Below the pieces are notes generated by a model. That model ran no database searches. It was not told where the DNA came from and saw only the letters and a list, made by a program, of their open reading frames with translations. Both the position numbers and the translations under genes were made by a program. A DNA stretch of 64,000 nucleotides, taken from Maylandia zebra (lineage: Eukaryota; Chordata; Actinopteri; Cichliformes; Cichlidae). Shown piece after piece: positions 1-13,000 of the stretch; within the stretch, counting starts at the first letter, position 1, and each line of letters begins with the position of its first letter. The stretch lies in contig NC_135172.1 in assembly GCF_041146795.1 (NCBI RefSeq), positions 16,255,123 to 16,319,122 on the forward strand, in the 5' to 3' direction.

Positions 1-531
1 ACATCCAGTCACACCACTAGCTATAGTATAGACCTTAGTAAAGTCAAAAAACACAATCAGATAAACATCCATTTCTTCCCTCTCTAGTTTTTAACTCTTT
101 ACCCGTTCACAGCCTACCAGGAGTAACCCTTGAAACCTTTGTTTCCTGATTGGAGCGTTTCTGTATTGATGCATGCAGGTTAGTGAGGATTGTCTCTGCC
201 TAAGCAGCTACCCTCAGAAAAATAAAATAAGAAAACTATCCTAATGGTCATCAAACCATGTCTTTATTGACATACACTGAAGTGTAAAAACTCATCATTT
301 TGGGTGCAGAGGAGGTGTCGTCCTCATCCTTATTAAGGATAATGATTAATATCGTAATCATGAGGAAAACATACAGAGAATTAGTGCTGTTTGTGATGGG
401 CACTGAAAACAGCGTGCTACGTTTTAGATGCTTAAGAAGAATTCTTGACAAAAATATGATACAAGTTTTCTCTTTTGCTTAAAATCATGAAAATCCACTG
501 ATACAGTTTTCTGCTTACAAACATATCGTAC
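1..531. other. ern2 intron, left edge
   Basis: This stretch follows the donor site GTACGA at 531 (minus strand) of the last visible ern2 exon. I translated both strands looking for the next kinase exon and did not find one. The sequence is AT-rich with many stops. The rest of the kinase and the RNase domain must lie to the left of position 1. Confidence 0.6.
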
Positions 532-3500
532 CTGAAGACAAATGTTCCTGCAGAGCCGTGTCCAAGCACCTCAGAGGGACTGAAGCAGATTTTACCCACG
601 TGCACCTCCTCACTGTTTTCTTCTGAGAAATAGAAAAAAAATAAAGAAAGGAAAACTAAATGTAGCTCATCTTTAAGGTGAAGGAGCAACAGTGATTCCC
701 CCCCAGTAATGCTTTCTGTTGAGTTTTTATACCCAAAAGCATCTTGAGGCAAATTTGCCAAATATGCTGCGTTTCACCTGCTGTGATTTTGTGTCCATTC
801 TTGTCATTTTTATCTCCATGCGATGTGTTGCTGCTGCTGCGACTGTGAGGACTAGGTGGAGCTTCTGTAGATGCAGGCAACGGGTCTAGGTGTAGATATG
901 CAGTCTGAATAAGACTCTTGCAGGTATTAAAACTTATACTGAGCCCAGGTTAATCTGGGCCTCAATAATGACAGGTTTTATTAATTCTTCATTTCTCATC
1001 ACCATCACTGCACTCACAAGCACAGAGCGATAGAGAACTTGGTTTTTAAGTTACACACCGCTTGAGATGTTTGCATCAGTAGAAGGAGGTGGGTCTGAAG
1101 AAACCAAGGTTTGTGCCTGCATGCGCTGGAGACGAGACTCAAAGGCTTCCTCCAGCTGTCTTTGAGCTTTCAACTGCTGAGCTGCACGCTGGAGAGACAC
1201 ATATCGATATACAACACATCAAACAAGAAGGTTGAGTTCAAAAGGTCAGTACTGAAAATATAAGATTAGTAAACTGTCCACACACTCAAAAACATGGCAA
1301 CTGCGATTCAGTCTCAGTAGTGTGGAAACTCCACATAAGCCAATTAAAAGAAGCTTAAAAACAAAAACAAGACAAATAAATGTGCACTTTATCTGCAGTT
1401 TGTTCCATAATCGCTGTTTCAAACTATGATTTATTAGATTAAGTGGGGAATATACTTTTTTCTTTGCTAATCACATACACTCTGTAGCCTATTAAACTCT
1501 GCAAAAACAATACTTAGGAAATGCATATATATGCAGGAAGGTGCTACTGAAGCTGTGAGGATAAGCTTTGCTGTAAATATGATTTGTCTATCACGCAGTG
1601 GCATTGAGCAAATAACCTGCTGCAATAACTGAATGTCCTGTTCATGATATGTGGCGTGACACGATAACAGCCTGAGGCTTAGTTACTGTATCTGGCTGAA
1701 ACCCGTCCAGAAAGCATATTTGTTTCTATTCCAAGTGCTGCTGAGGGGAGCTTCAACAGCCCAAAAAATGAGACGCAGACACAAAAGAGGCTGCATTTTA
1801 AAAAGCATTACAGCCCTCGGTTTTTCAAACAGAGTATTTAGTATTTATTTATTTATTGTCATTGTCAAGAACAATGAAATTGCGTTTGGGGCTTCCATAC
1901 AACCCAAAAAAAAAGAAGAAAATAATAAATACCCCTTAAAACCCAAAAAAGTGGAAACGCTCTTCATCTCTCGCTTGTACTGTCACCATTCATTACCAAG
2001 CCCGCATGAGTAAACAACAGCTGAAGATGAAACAATGATCTCTGTTCTCTAAGGGTCAATGAATGACATGCTGGAATAGGAACACAGCTTTCTAACTTAA
2101 GTAGAGGAACAAGGTGGGTGGAGGAAAACTGGGAGCAGCAAGAATTTTTCCATCACACTGTTTTGGATTTAATGACAATCACAGGTCACTTACAGGGGCA
2201 TCCCACCTGCCACCATTAAATCAGAGCACCTTTGTCAGAAACCCAGACAAAACCATAAATTCTCACCTTTGTAGTTTGCTTTTCTTTCTAAAACATGTAA
2301 TGACTTTATTAATGAGCAGCAGTTTACTCCCATTTCTCATGTTCATACTAAGGCATGCTCATAAGCTTATATGGGTGATACTGCATATTATTGATTAGAA
2401 AGGAGGGTTAGTGATCACCTCATTTAATTCTTTAAAAAAAAAAGAAAAAAAAGAAGCAAAAACTCACGATGGGATATGTGAACATGAAGGCGAGCCATCC
2501 TCCCAGCAGCAGAGTCACGACAGCCAGAGTCAGACGGTCCTGAGTCACATAGAGAGGCAGCACGGTGGCTGACCTCTGATCCTGTCCTGATGTCTTCCCA
2601 TCAGCCCCTCCTTGGTTAGCCTTAGCGTCACTATGTCTGCCAGCTAATGTTTGAAACTGAGATACACAAGAAAGAGAAAAAAATATATATATATTAGATG
2701 ATGAGGATACTTTTTTTTTTTTTTTTTTTTTTATTTTAAGTTGTGACTCACATAGCGCTGATGGTAGTGGGAGGCAGGGGACAACGGGGAGGCAGTGGAG
2801 GCAGAAGATCGAGGGGGGATGACCGCCTCACCAGAATGCTGCAGGGTGGTGGGAAAATCTCTCAACATGGTTGTGTGGGCTACTGGGGGGAGCTCATGGT
2901 GACCTGAAGCAGCAAAACACAGATCAAATACATTTACATCTGCACAAGTTTTTTGTGGGATTTTGTCGTTTTGTTGCTTGTTTGTTTTGTTTGGTTTTTG
3001 TTTTTGTTTTTTTTTGGGGGGGGGGGGGGGGGGGGGGGGGGTTTGATGCATAAATCAAAGACTTTGCTCCTACACCAGAACTCTTACCATGAAAAATAAA
3101 GAAAAAGGATATTAATCTTAATGCTCCACTGCTTATGTGAATATCATTTTTAATATATTTAAATACTTAAATAGATAATTATTTAATGTAGCAAGAGTAT
3201 ATATGCACTAACTTAGAAAATGATACACTAAATAAATATCTCCATTTTGACATGGGTGTGTATTTGTTTACATTTGTACTGAATTAGTTATTTTCCTCAT
3301 TAATCATTCCTTACTGACAGTGTTGTTTTCGGCTAGATTAATTAGGTCTACAGCGATCTAACAAGTGGAGGCAGCCATTACATTTGTGAGCCAAACAATA
3401 TGCATAAGACTGACCCCATTGCACTCTTTGGATAGCAGCCCACTCATTTGCATACTGAAGCAGTATGCAAATTATTTGAGTAAAGGATAGATGAATTAGC

Positions 3501-6416
3501 AGAAAGGTAAATAAATACAGAAGCAAATGAACACACAAATTCATGTTACGTTCTGTGAATCGATAAATGCTTCATTTTATTATTATTTTTAATTGATTTA
3601 AACGTCATTTATGTCAACACTTTTATTTCTGAGTTTGTGCCTGTGAGGTTAGCCTGCAGCTCACTCGTTTTTCTTCATTGCAATTTTCTCTGCAAGGAGG
3701 TGTCATTGTTATGTTCAGGTCAGCTTTTTTTTTTTTTTTTTAAATACACAGAAATACAAACCAGCAGCCATTTGTCTAGTTCTGGACAATAACTTCATTA
3801 ATACAAATGTTGTCATTTCTGTTGATTAGTGTCTGAAGGACTCATTTATTTTTAATAAAGAAAGCTGTCTGTGTGTTTGAACACGTTTACCTATAAGCAG
3901 CCAGTGGTTTTTCTGGCTGTTTATGCTCCCCGGAGGATAGCGCACATCGGTGGATGGTGTGATCTCACACTCCCCCCTCTCTCTGACCGTCACCTCAGCC
4001 GTCAGTGGACCGTCGATCCGTGCCAGGGTCAGTCCCCGAGGCTGCCGTGGCAACAAAGAGCACAGATGAGTCAGGAGTGGACTTTCCCCATTATCACCTC
4101 AATCATCAGCTAACTGGATACACTGTTTAGCGTTTACAGATGATGATATTAGAGGAAAGTGGGTGCTGATGTTTGGATATTAAAACTGATTATATATTTG
4201 AACTCACCACTAATGAGACTCCGTGGTGCACAAGAGAAGTCGAAGCATAGAGGTGGGAGTCCAGCTTTCCCACATAGAGAGTGGGCCTTAAGGAAATAAA
4301 AGCTGAGTTATTTTAATTCAGTCATTGTCCAAATATTCATGAACCTAACTGTGCATCAAATGAGAGTCATGACTGTGTAGCAATTTAAAACATCATACGC
4401 TCTTTCCTGCGTTAGATCATCATGAATAACAATCAATAAGGAACTCAGAGACTGAACAAAACAATCCTCTATTCTTCAGTGAACACAATTCTTCTTACAC
4501 AAGTTGAGTCTGTGCAGTGGCTTGCTCCTTCACAAACTGATAGCTCCACTTCAAAGTGGAGTGTGCATCTGCCTGGTTGCCAGCAGACGAGAATGTGAGA
4601 AAACGCAGTGTTTCCATTGCAAGGGACAGGTGGGGGGCGTGTCTCAGCGAGTCTCCAGAGTACAGGTAGACGCCGATCACTGGCGACCCATAGTTCTGAC
4701 TCCAAAGGACATCACCTGGAAAACAACAATACGGGACTTAAAACCCTCAATATGACTGTTAAGGAACACATCAGTCATATGAGATGTTAAAATATTCACA
4801 AAGGGATAAAACCACACACCTCCCCCTACCTGACTCTCTGTCAACTGTCACAACAAGACCATCACCACTGGAAACAAGATGGGCCATTTCTATAAGGAAA
4901 CCAGAGGCAACAGGTTAGTGTTGGAAGTGTCTGGGATCATTTTAACCAGCTGTTTACATGTAAAATATAACCTAGAGTCTGTATCAAAATACACAATAAT
5001 GGATAATCATGAGTTACATTTGTGCAATGTCACAATAATCCTGGCAAAACAACTGTATTCACACTCAGCAACTGATTGTGCGTGCAGGGACGTACTGTAG
5101 TCTTGCTTCTCGTCGTAAGGTGGAGCAGAGTAATCGTTGTACGTGGCGTTCCATCGCAGCTCTTGTGTCTTCGTATCAAACATGGTAACAACATATTCTG
5201 GGAAAAACAAACAGTGACGCCCATCAACCTTCAACCCTCAGCCACGCGAGCGGGTGCAGCCACCTGTGCAGACGTACCTGTGCGTCCAATGTAGAGCAGG
5301 GGACTGTTGGGACAGATGGAGTCAGAGGTGGAGGTTGTTAAACTGGTTTGCTTTTCACCGGTTTCAGGATCCACCACAAACCACACATCCTGCTTTTTAC
5401 CTGCGAAGATTATTAACGAACAGCAGCTATGTAGGTCAGAGTCTCCTTTTATGACAGTCTGTTTCACACATGCTGATAAAAAATGTAAAAAAAAAAAAAA
5501 ACAAAACAAAAATGTGCTAATCTGACCTGTATAGAGTATCCCATCAGAGCTCCTGCAGGGAGCTGCCTGTACCAGCTCAGGGATGGTAAAAGGCAGTTTC
5601 TGCAGATTTATCAATACAATAAATCAAACAAGTTCTATTTTTTTTTTTTTAAATATAAGAAATATAACACAAACAAGCATCCTTACCATCAAACCTTCCT
5701 GGTGCTTTCCACCGAGTACATATAAACTGCCATCATTGGGGTCTGGGAGGAAACCTGGTCTAAATGAAATGTGCACAAATTTAGAAATGAATCACTATCA
5801 AAAAAAAGAGAACATCTATACAACAATAACACAACTTCCTTATAGAAATGGGCAATATGGAATCACCAGTTAACCTAACCCCCCTAACTGCATGTCTGTT
5901 TATTATTAAAACAGGATTTTCTGGTGTGATCCATGCTTTGCTTAAAGGCAATCACAAGACTTGATGAAGAATTTCCACAGTTATGTAAACTGTTTATGCA
6001 TTTAGATGATAAGGCTTGTGGCTCACTCTTCCTGAGATAAGTCTAAAAGCACAAAAACGGAAAACGGACACTTTAAGGAAAGTTAAGCTATTATTCTGAG
6101 TAGTGGTACTCAGGGCCCCATGTCTGTGTGTCTCTATGTTACTTACTCTGTGAGGTAGACAGGAACTTGAATAATGGGGTCTGAAAGAATTAGAAGAGCA
6201 ACTTCATGATGTATGTTTTTAAAAAAATAATTAAATACAACAGAGTAAACAGTACTGACTCCTTGTGTACAGACCTTCTCTTAAAGTCCATTTGATGTCT
6301 CCTGTCTGTTTGGAGACAGCATGCAGACTACCGTCCAGAGTGGAGACAAACAGGAGGGACTCTGGAAGGGTGACTGATCTGACCCCACCAACCTGAAGGG
6401 TCGCCAGAAGAAATTA

Positions 6417-6467
<51 letters not shown>

Positions 6468-7260
6468 TAGAACAGCTGTCTGACATTGAGGTCAGTCGTG
6501 TCATGTGTCGAAGATTTCAGCATAGCGCGCGTGCGTGTGTGTGTGTGTGTGTGTGTGTGTCAGGTCCACCATTGGGGGGTTGATTGTAATGGCCTGCAGT
6601 GAGTTTCTACTCAATAAGTGCACTGTGTTCCTGATTTAGCAGGATATCCTTATTTGCCCTGCCCTCCAAAACTCGACACCATATGCCGAGGGGTGTTAAC
6701 CTAAGTGTATTTGTATTACTCACGCTGTGGGCAGATACAGTTGTTTAACCAAAGTGGGGACTTGACTGCCTTTAAGTTTAGTTTATGTTAAGATTAAAGT
6801 TAAATCACTTTAAGTCGAGATAAGTTCCCTTCGACTGTGTCTGAGAGTCCACCTCTCCCATATTTATACATTAGCAGGAGAGTAAACCTGAAGCAGAGGT
6901 ACAAGTGAAGCAGGCAAACTAAGCTGACTCTCTCTCTCTCTTCCACCCCCCCCACACACACACACACACACACAATTAACTTTCTTCTGACGAGTGAGCT
7001 AGCTAGCTAGCTAGCTAAAGACGTTAAAAGTCCCATCATATCACCGCAACTTTGCTAGAGCCTGAAATAGACACACATGCCATTTGGGAGTTCCGTTAGG
7101 CATAAATAGAAACACAAAAACAGTGTTCACAACAAGAGAAGCAGAAAGCGCCACACAACTCAAAGTTTACCTGAACCAGCTTGCCTTCCAACGACAGCAG
7201 GAGAAGAGACAGGATCAGGCGCCCCACAGCCCCCATGACCCCTAAAACACTTTGTTTCAT
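532..7260 (-). CDS. ern2: ern2 (IRE1-beta), ER stress sensor kinase/RNase; 5' 16 coding exons, 3' end outside the window
   Basis: IRE1 proteins sense unfolded protein in the ER lumen and splice xbp1 mRNA through a cytosolic kinase-RNase. Coding exons on the minus strand, 5' to 3': 7260-7171, 6392-6275, 6180-6147, 5759-5687, 5599-5527, 5400-5278, 5197-5096, 4889-4830, 4715-4499, 4286-4208, 4041-3891, 2903-2752, 2656-2468, 1188-1059, 885-778, 622-532. They join in one frame (about 596 codons). Residues 1-30 look like a signal peptide. The luminal domain has [36 protein letters not shown] and ELRWNATY. A membrane segment lies at about 466-487. The kinase glycine loop [11 protein letters not shown] (586-596) ends the visible part; catalytic loop and RNase lie beyond the left edge. 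WLLIGHHELPP, HTTMLR and YSAPP are closer to vertebrate ERN2 than ERN1. The first ATG is at 7260; an in-frame upstream GTG at 7344 was not chosen. Paralogue call is by eye. Confidence 0.9.
1838..1905. repeat. Dispersed repeat resembling a fish LINE 3' tail
   Basis: A short ATTT repeat is followed by a segment containing TTGTCATTGTCAAGAACAATG and AAATTGCGTTTGGGG. I recognise this as a motif recurring in teleost genomes at ends of retroposons. It lies in an ern2 intron. The family name is not certain. Confidence 0.4.
3016..3041. repeat. Poly-G run of 26 bases in an ern2 intron
   Basis: An uninterrupted G run on the plus strand follows a T-rich tract. It is poly-C in the ern2 transcript. It sits in the intron between the exons at 4041-3891 and 2903-2752. 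Confidence 0.9.
6418..6560. repeat. Paired (CA)n and (GT)n microsatellites next to ern2 exon 2
   Basis: A CA tract at 6418-6466 begins about 26 bases upstream (in gene orientation) of the acceptor of ern2 exon 2. A GT tract at 6533-6560 follows. The two are reverse complements separated by about 66 bases, so single strands could pair. Confidence 0.9.
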
Positions 7261-7507
7261 GGCTCTTAATAAACGAACAACTGACGGTACTGAACTAAAA
7301 ACAGAGGTCGAAGTCTCTTTCCATTTCCAGCGCCTGCCAGCCACTGTTCGTAAGTTAACCTCGGGCGTTTAACATCAGTGCTAAATCCATGCGGACAGCC
7401 ACTTAAAAACGAACATTCAAAGCTCGAAGTGCCGCTTTAAAGCCATAACAAACGCAGCGTAACATCTCCTGTCACTACTCCATATTTCCGTGATGGGACG
7501 GATTCGG

Positions 7508-7515
7508 TGACGTCA
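7508..7515. promoter_or_regulatory. Palindromic CRE/ATF site TGACGTCA upstream of ern2
   Basis: A perfect 8-base CRE/ATF palindrome lies about 250 bases upstream of the ern2 start codon in a locally CG-containing segment. ATF/CREB-type factors bind this core, and some act in the unfolded protein response. That it regulates ern2 is inference; the transcription start is not visible. Confidence 0.4.
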
Positions 7516-8289
7516 GTAACGAACTGTCAAGCGGACAGGTGGGCGGGCCCTTTTCAAAGACCTACCCCAGCTGAGTGACAGGAAGCTACACCAATGAGAG
7601 GAGATATTTGGAGCAGAAGGGGAGGAACTGTGGAAATGGCTGGAACACGTGGAAAAAGACAACAGGGCAGGTGTAAACGCAACAAGAGGGGGTCTTTGTG
7701 CAATCGAAAGTAGTGGAGGCATTGTTTTTTGTTCTCTCTCAGCACCCCGCCCAAAAAAGCCTATACACACCTATCAGTGGTGGAAAGTCCGTTTAGTTAG
7801 GTAATATAACGAATTATACTTGCACTTCACTTTAATACAGGGAAGGAAATACTGTGTTATTTTTTAGTTTTAAAAAAGGTATCTGACCTCGGTGGGAATG
7901 AATGGGATTATTTTGCAGGGATTATGTTATCTGGGGAAATATTATACTTATGTTTACATTTCTCTCTTTTTCTTTATTTCACTTTTTTCTTTTTCTTTTC
8001 TTTTTTCTTTTTTATCTCACAACCTTAAGTGTATGGGCTAATTACCCCGAATGTGCTGATCATCTGTAATCATTTTCCTCTCTTTTTGTGTATATGTATA
8101 GAGGAAAAACTCTTAATAAAAAGACATTGTTTTGTTGTTGTTGTTGTTGTTTTTAAGTATCTAATTTCAGTTTGGCTCTGAATCATACATTACCATTAAA
8201 TCATCTTTAGTCTCATTACTGGAAAATGGGAAAGAGATGCAGTGGGGGTTTTTTAAAACATCCAAAAATAGATGGAAATACAGTATATA

Positions 8290-8720
8290 AGGCAGTTGTT
8301 ATAATTCTGTGTAGCCTGTAGGTCAATATTTGGTATTCTTCAAAACAGCCTGAACTCTCTTAGGCAGCTTTCTTTTAATTTCTTTAAGTGATCTTCGGGA
8401 ATAGTTCTCTGGGCTTCTTGAAGGACATTCAAAACTCTTCTTTGGGTGTTGGCTACCTTCTGTCCTCTGGTAAGATGATCCCACATTGCTTCAGTAATGT
8501 TGTGGTCCGGGCTCCAGGGAGGTCAATCAATGACTGATGGTGTTCCACTGTGTTTTTTTATTCAGGTATGCTTTACTGCTGTGTCAGGTGTGTTTGTGAT
8601 CACTGTCACGCTGATCAGATCCTTTCCAGTTGGAATTAACCCTTGTAATGTCCTCAGGATTCCCATACTCTTGATGACAACACAAGGACAACACAAGGGT
8701 TAAATGGTGGAGCAAAATCA
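8290..8720 (-). mobile_element. Decayed Tc1/mariner transposase fragment (C-terminal part)
   Basis: Read on the minus strand with stops and frame breaks, the segment gives PPWSPDHNITEAMWDHLTRG followed by QRRVLNVLQEAQRTIPEDH. This matches the region around the third catalytic acidic residue of a common teleost Tc1-like transposase. There is no intact frame and no terminal inverted repeats were located, so it is a dead fragment. Confidence 0.6.
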
Positions 8721-9662
8721 GACTGTACTTTTCTGTGTGCTGTGTTTTCAGTCCAGTTCTTGTGTAATTTAGCATATCTCAGCCTATCTATTTCATGAAG
8801 AATGGCTTCTTGTCGGTCACCCCTGTTGAGGCTTCACTGAACAGTAGATAGATCAGCTGAAGGGATTTCTCAGGTCCTGTGTCAGGACTTTACTGTTTTT
8901 GGTTTTTTTATTTCTTACATACACGACTTTCAGATATGGTTTATCTGATCTTTATAGTTTTTCTTCTTTTGAATTCAACTTTCACAAACTTTAAGGGGGG
9001 AAATGGTATCACCTTGTTGATACAAAAGTTCTATTTTATGCCTGTCAAAAATAGAACTTTGGAACTTTTGTACAATCAACTAAGAAAATGGGGAAAATAT
9101 TATTTTTGTTACACATTGTATGTGTTTTTGTGAGTAACAACGTGCCTAGAGTTACAATTTAAAACTGATTCTTTGCAAAGTTGTCTATTTTGTGTAGAAA
9201 CAAGACAGGTTCATCGTTTGAGTTAGCTGAATTCTTTATGCTCAAATGATTCAGATCAGTGTGAAGTGACTTGTGTCGAGACTGTGCAGTATGGATGGAC
9301 TAATGTGTTCTATTTTATTCAAACTTCTGCCTCTATAGTATACTTAAAGGTAAATAGACCAGGGATTTATTACTCCACTTTCATGAAGCACTCACATACA
9401 GATTTTTAAAAAATGGCTTTAATGGATCTTTTAAAAATGAGTGACAGTTCCTCCTAATTTGCAAAACACTTATTCCTCAACCTGAGATCTGAAGACTTGA
9501 CAAAATGCCTCCAGAACCAAAGCAGACAGAGTATTTATAGATGTTTTCTCAAGCTTCGTAGCACTTCCAGTGATAAGTAATTAGAGATTAAAATCAAATT
9601 TTGAATTGAGAAAGTTTAAACACAAATTACCTACAGAGGATCACACAGTAATTTAAAAACTC

Positions 9663-9668
9663 TTTATT
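9663..9668 (-). terminator. Candidate polyadenylation signal of chst12
   Basis: AATAAA on the minus strand about 350 bases downstream of the chst12 stop codon. It is the first canonical hexamer noticed, but the region is AT-rich. Confidence 0.4.
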
Positions 9669-10013
9669 TTTCTGCATACTTCCCCCTCAGAAATGTGAGC
9701 TAACATGCAGCCCAAGACCTTCACTCATGACTTACCAAAATACCGCATTCAAAAAATACTCTTTAAAGTGCCATTGCATGAGGAAACACAGACTGGGATA
9801 AAGTAACTTGTAAGCTGGTGCACTTTGGATATGATATAATGTCAAAAATAAAATAATGCAGACAGGCACTTTTGTCTTTTGAGGTATGCATAAAACAAAT
9901 TAAACACACAGCTTCACAGACTGTTTTTTAAAGGCATGTGCTCGTTGTGCGCAGGCAGGGAAGGTGAAGGCGCTACACACAGTGCAGCGTCCGGGCCTTT
10001 GGCTTGGTATGGT

Positions 10014-13000
10014 CTACTGGTGAAGCACGCTGTCAGGTTTGGGGTATCCAAACAGCTCAAAGTCCAGCTCATACAGCTTGTACAACTGTCTCTGTGTTGA
10101 AATGGGAATCTGTGCAAACCAGTCTCTTTCCCAGCTGGCTGCAGTTTTGTTTTGAGCCCCTGAGGGGAACCGTATCAGATGATCCACCTTCAGAAGCTTC
10201 AACAGGTGCTCTGCATCTGTTTCCAGGGTTTCTAGCTTTCCGATAAAGTCATACTTCACCTGGCAGGGGTGGCACAGACGGTAGACCTGAAACACAGCAA
10301 AAGCAGGAGTATCATTTAAAAACTGCATTAGTTTGTGTGTGCTTGTGACTTTGTCTATCTGCCTCTAATAATTGACTGTTTGTGCACATATACTGGCATT
10401 CAAGAAAAAAGGAGACACACAACTCTACTCTTGTGTTTATTACTAAAATGGATTTGAATACACAGGCTTCCTCATTAATCCATCCAAAATACACAAAAAA
10501 ATAAAGAAACGCTATTTAATCAGAGTCATGCATCAAGTCATGGAGGAGATTGCCTGCCTTCTGGAGTTACTCTCTGACAGTTGGACAGGGCCGTAGAAGG
10601 TCCTTAACCCATAAGTGGGAGTGTTATCTTCTGCTTTGTGCAAGGAGGAACAAGATGAGCACTGCCAGAGCCAGGCCACTGGTGTGAATGTACTCACTAC
10701 CTGGCACCGTGGAGCCTGACTGCCGTTTGCCATAGAATACCAGAATTGTCAGGTCCACCACTGGCACCCTACCCTTTTCACAAATGAGAGCAGGTTCACC
10801 CTGAGCACATGTAACAGACGTGAAAGAGTCTGGGGAAGTCGTGGAGAACGTTATGCAGCCTGTAACATAGTTCAGCATGCCTGTGGTAAATGGTGGGTCA
10901 GTGATGGTTTGGAGAGGCATAGCATTGGAGGGATGCACAAACTTCTGTATGCTAGGCTAACAGCACGGTGACTGTCATTAGGTATCAGGATGAAATCCTT
11001 GGACCGACTGTCAGAGCCTACATTGGTGCAGTGGGTCCTGGAGTCCTCCTGGTGCACGATAATCCCCAGCCTCATATGACAAGAGTATGCTGGCAGTTCC
11101 TGGACGATTAAGGAACTGATACCATTGACTGACCCCCACGCTCACCTGACCTAAGTCCAACACCTCTGGGACATTATGTTTCACTCCACCCAGTGCTGCC
11201 AGTTGCACCTCAGACTGTCCAGGAGCTCAGCAATGCCCTGGTCCATGGACATCATCTCATTAGGAGAATGCCCCAACTTTGACAGGCATATATACAAGCA
11301 CATGGGGGGCTAAATAACAACAACTCAAACAACATTATGAGTTGCTGAATTTTCATTTCCATCAACAATGTGACATCCTTTGGTTCCTAACATATTATGT
11401 AGTCCATAATAGTAGAGATGTCCAGCATGAATTTCTCCCCATTGAGATCTGATGTGTTTTCACAATGTTCCTTCACTTTATATTTATGTATTCCATCAGA
11501 CATGCAGCACTTCACTGTGAGGTGCTTTGATAATACCAATTATGTAATATTTTATTTGATCTCTATTTCAAAACATAGCTCTCCAGCTAACTACTGTCCT
11601 TTCTTTTTAGCTATTGTCCCCTCATTCTGAATATCTCACCTGGGTTCATCTCATCTCTCTTTCTGAATATCTAATATGGCTGAGATATAACTGTGATGCA
11701 GGTATTGTGCTAAAAAACTCAAGGTAAAGCCTAGAAATCACCTATTATAGGGAAAGTGCTGCTTTATTGCCATTGTTATGCTGTTCCAGTGTGTAGTTTC
11801 CTTTACTGACAGCACAGTTTGTCCAAATACATTGCACCGTTGTGTTTGTACTAATGCACGTTGCATTAGTACAAACTGTATGGTCCATCTTTTGACAACT
11901 AAATTCATTCAAAGGATGTGAAGCAAGTCCACGTAAACCCTTAAATATGAAACATTCATACTTGAAATGTTTAAAATCATCAAAACTCAGAAACTTGAAA
12001 GTGTTAAACTGATAAAATGTGAATAACGCTATGCTAATTCACCTGTTAATGACCAGGTAGTGAAACAATACTCAATATGTCAGATCATTTGCCATTTGTC
12101 TGCCAGCAGAAAGAAACACAAATATTTTAGAAATCTGCCAAAAACGAGTTTAAAACTAAGAAATTATTTTATTTGTAGTCAAATAACAAGCTGAATTCAT
12201 TTTTATACTGTCGACCAGGACTTCTCTAAGAAGTCTGAAAGTAATCAAGCATAAAATTCGACCACTACCAGATTTTCCTGTTCAGGAATTCAAATAAATG
12301 ATTTGGCATCTTAATCAAAAAATAATCATGTGTTTTACAGTTTTTTCTCCTCTGTTTTTTTTTGGATGACACAATAATTATATTTTAGTATTAAAAATAT
12401 CATTGGGTGGATTACCTATTATAAGAAGGTTTTTTAAGTAACTACCAGTACTGTTAATTTATGGAAGCTGTGGAATAAGCCTTACAGTGGGTGATGGTCT
12501 AATAAATGTGTTAAATACACCCCATGATTTTAATGAACGATCTTTCCTTAACCTGCACGTGTTAAAATGCATGCGTCTGTTTGTGTGAGGCAATCACCTG
12601 CCGCCAGTGTTCGTTGAAGATGCTCTCTTTCTCAGTCTCTGGATCTAGCAAGTATGTGATAAACTGCTGAAATGTTGGTTTGATTCCTGCCTTAAATGCC
12701 TCGGCCGCGGTCTCTGGCAAATCCCCAGACACATTGCCATAACGACGCAGCATAACTGAACCAAACTGCCTGTAGAAGTCCTGGTTGGGCCTTAAAACAC
12801 ACACAAATACGCACACTTCAGTGATTCATCAATGACATGGGCTACTGTTTAATGCAAAGTGAAGCACATTTCCTTGAACAGCAAACACACACCTTCCAAA
12901 CTTGTTCCTGAAGGCAGAGATAAGACGCACAAAAGGGTCGCGTACAAACAGAAACTTGGTGTAATGCTGGAGCTTCAGTGCCATCAAGTGGCGGGACAGG

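Larger units (their letters stand above)
7261..10013. other. Intergenic: ern2 upstream region to chst12 3' end
   Basis: The ern2 promoter is expected within roughly 7260-7700, where CG dinucleotides are common. The centre holds a decayed Tc1-type fragment (8290-8720, listed separately). A hairpin with a stem of about 12 bp lies near 9026-9060. The last few hundred bases are the expected chst12 3' UTR; a minus-strand AATAAA is at 9663-9668. No further gene was recognised. Confidence 0.5.

Noticed and set aside
532-7260. Assignment of the IRE1 gene as ern1
   Set aside because: Several luminal motifs fit ERN2 better; the general IRE1 motifs do not discriminate.
7261-7344. Longer ern2 N-terminus beginning at 7344
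   Set aside because: The codon there is GTG, not ATG, and the added residues would place charged sequence before the signal peptide. The ATG at 7260 gives a standard signal peptide.
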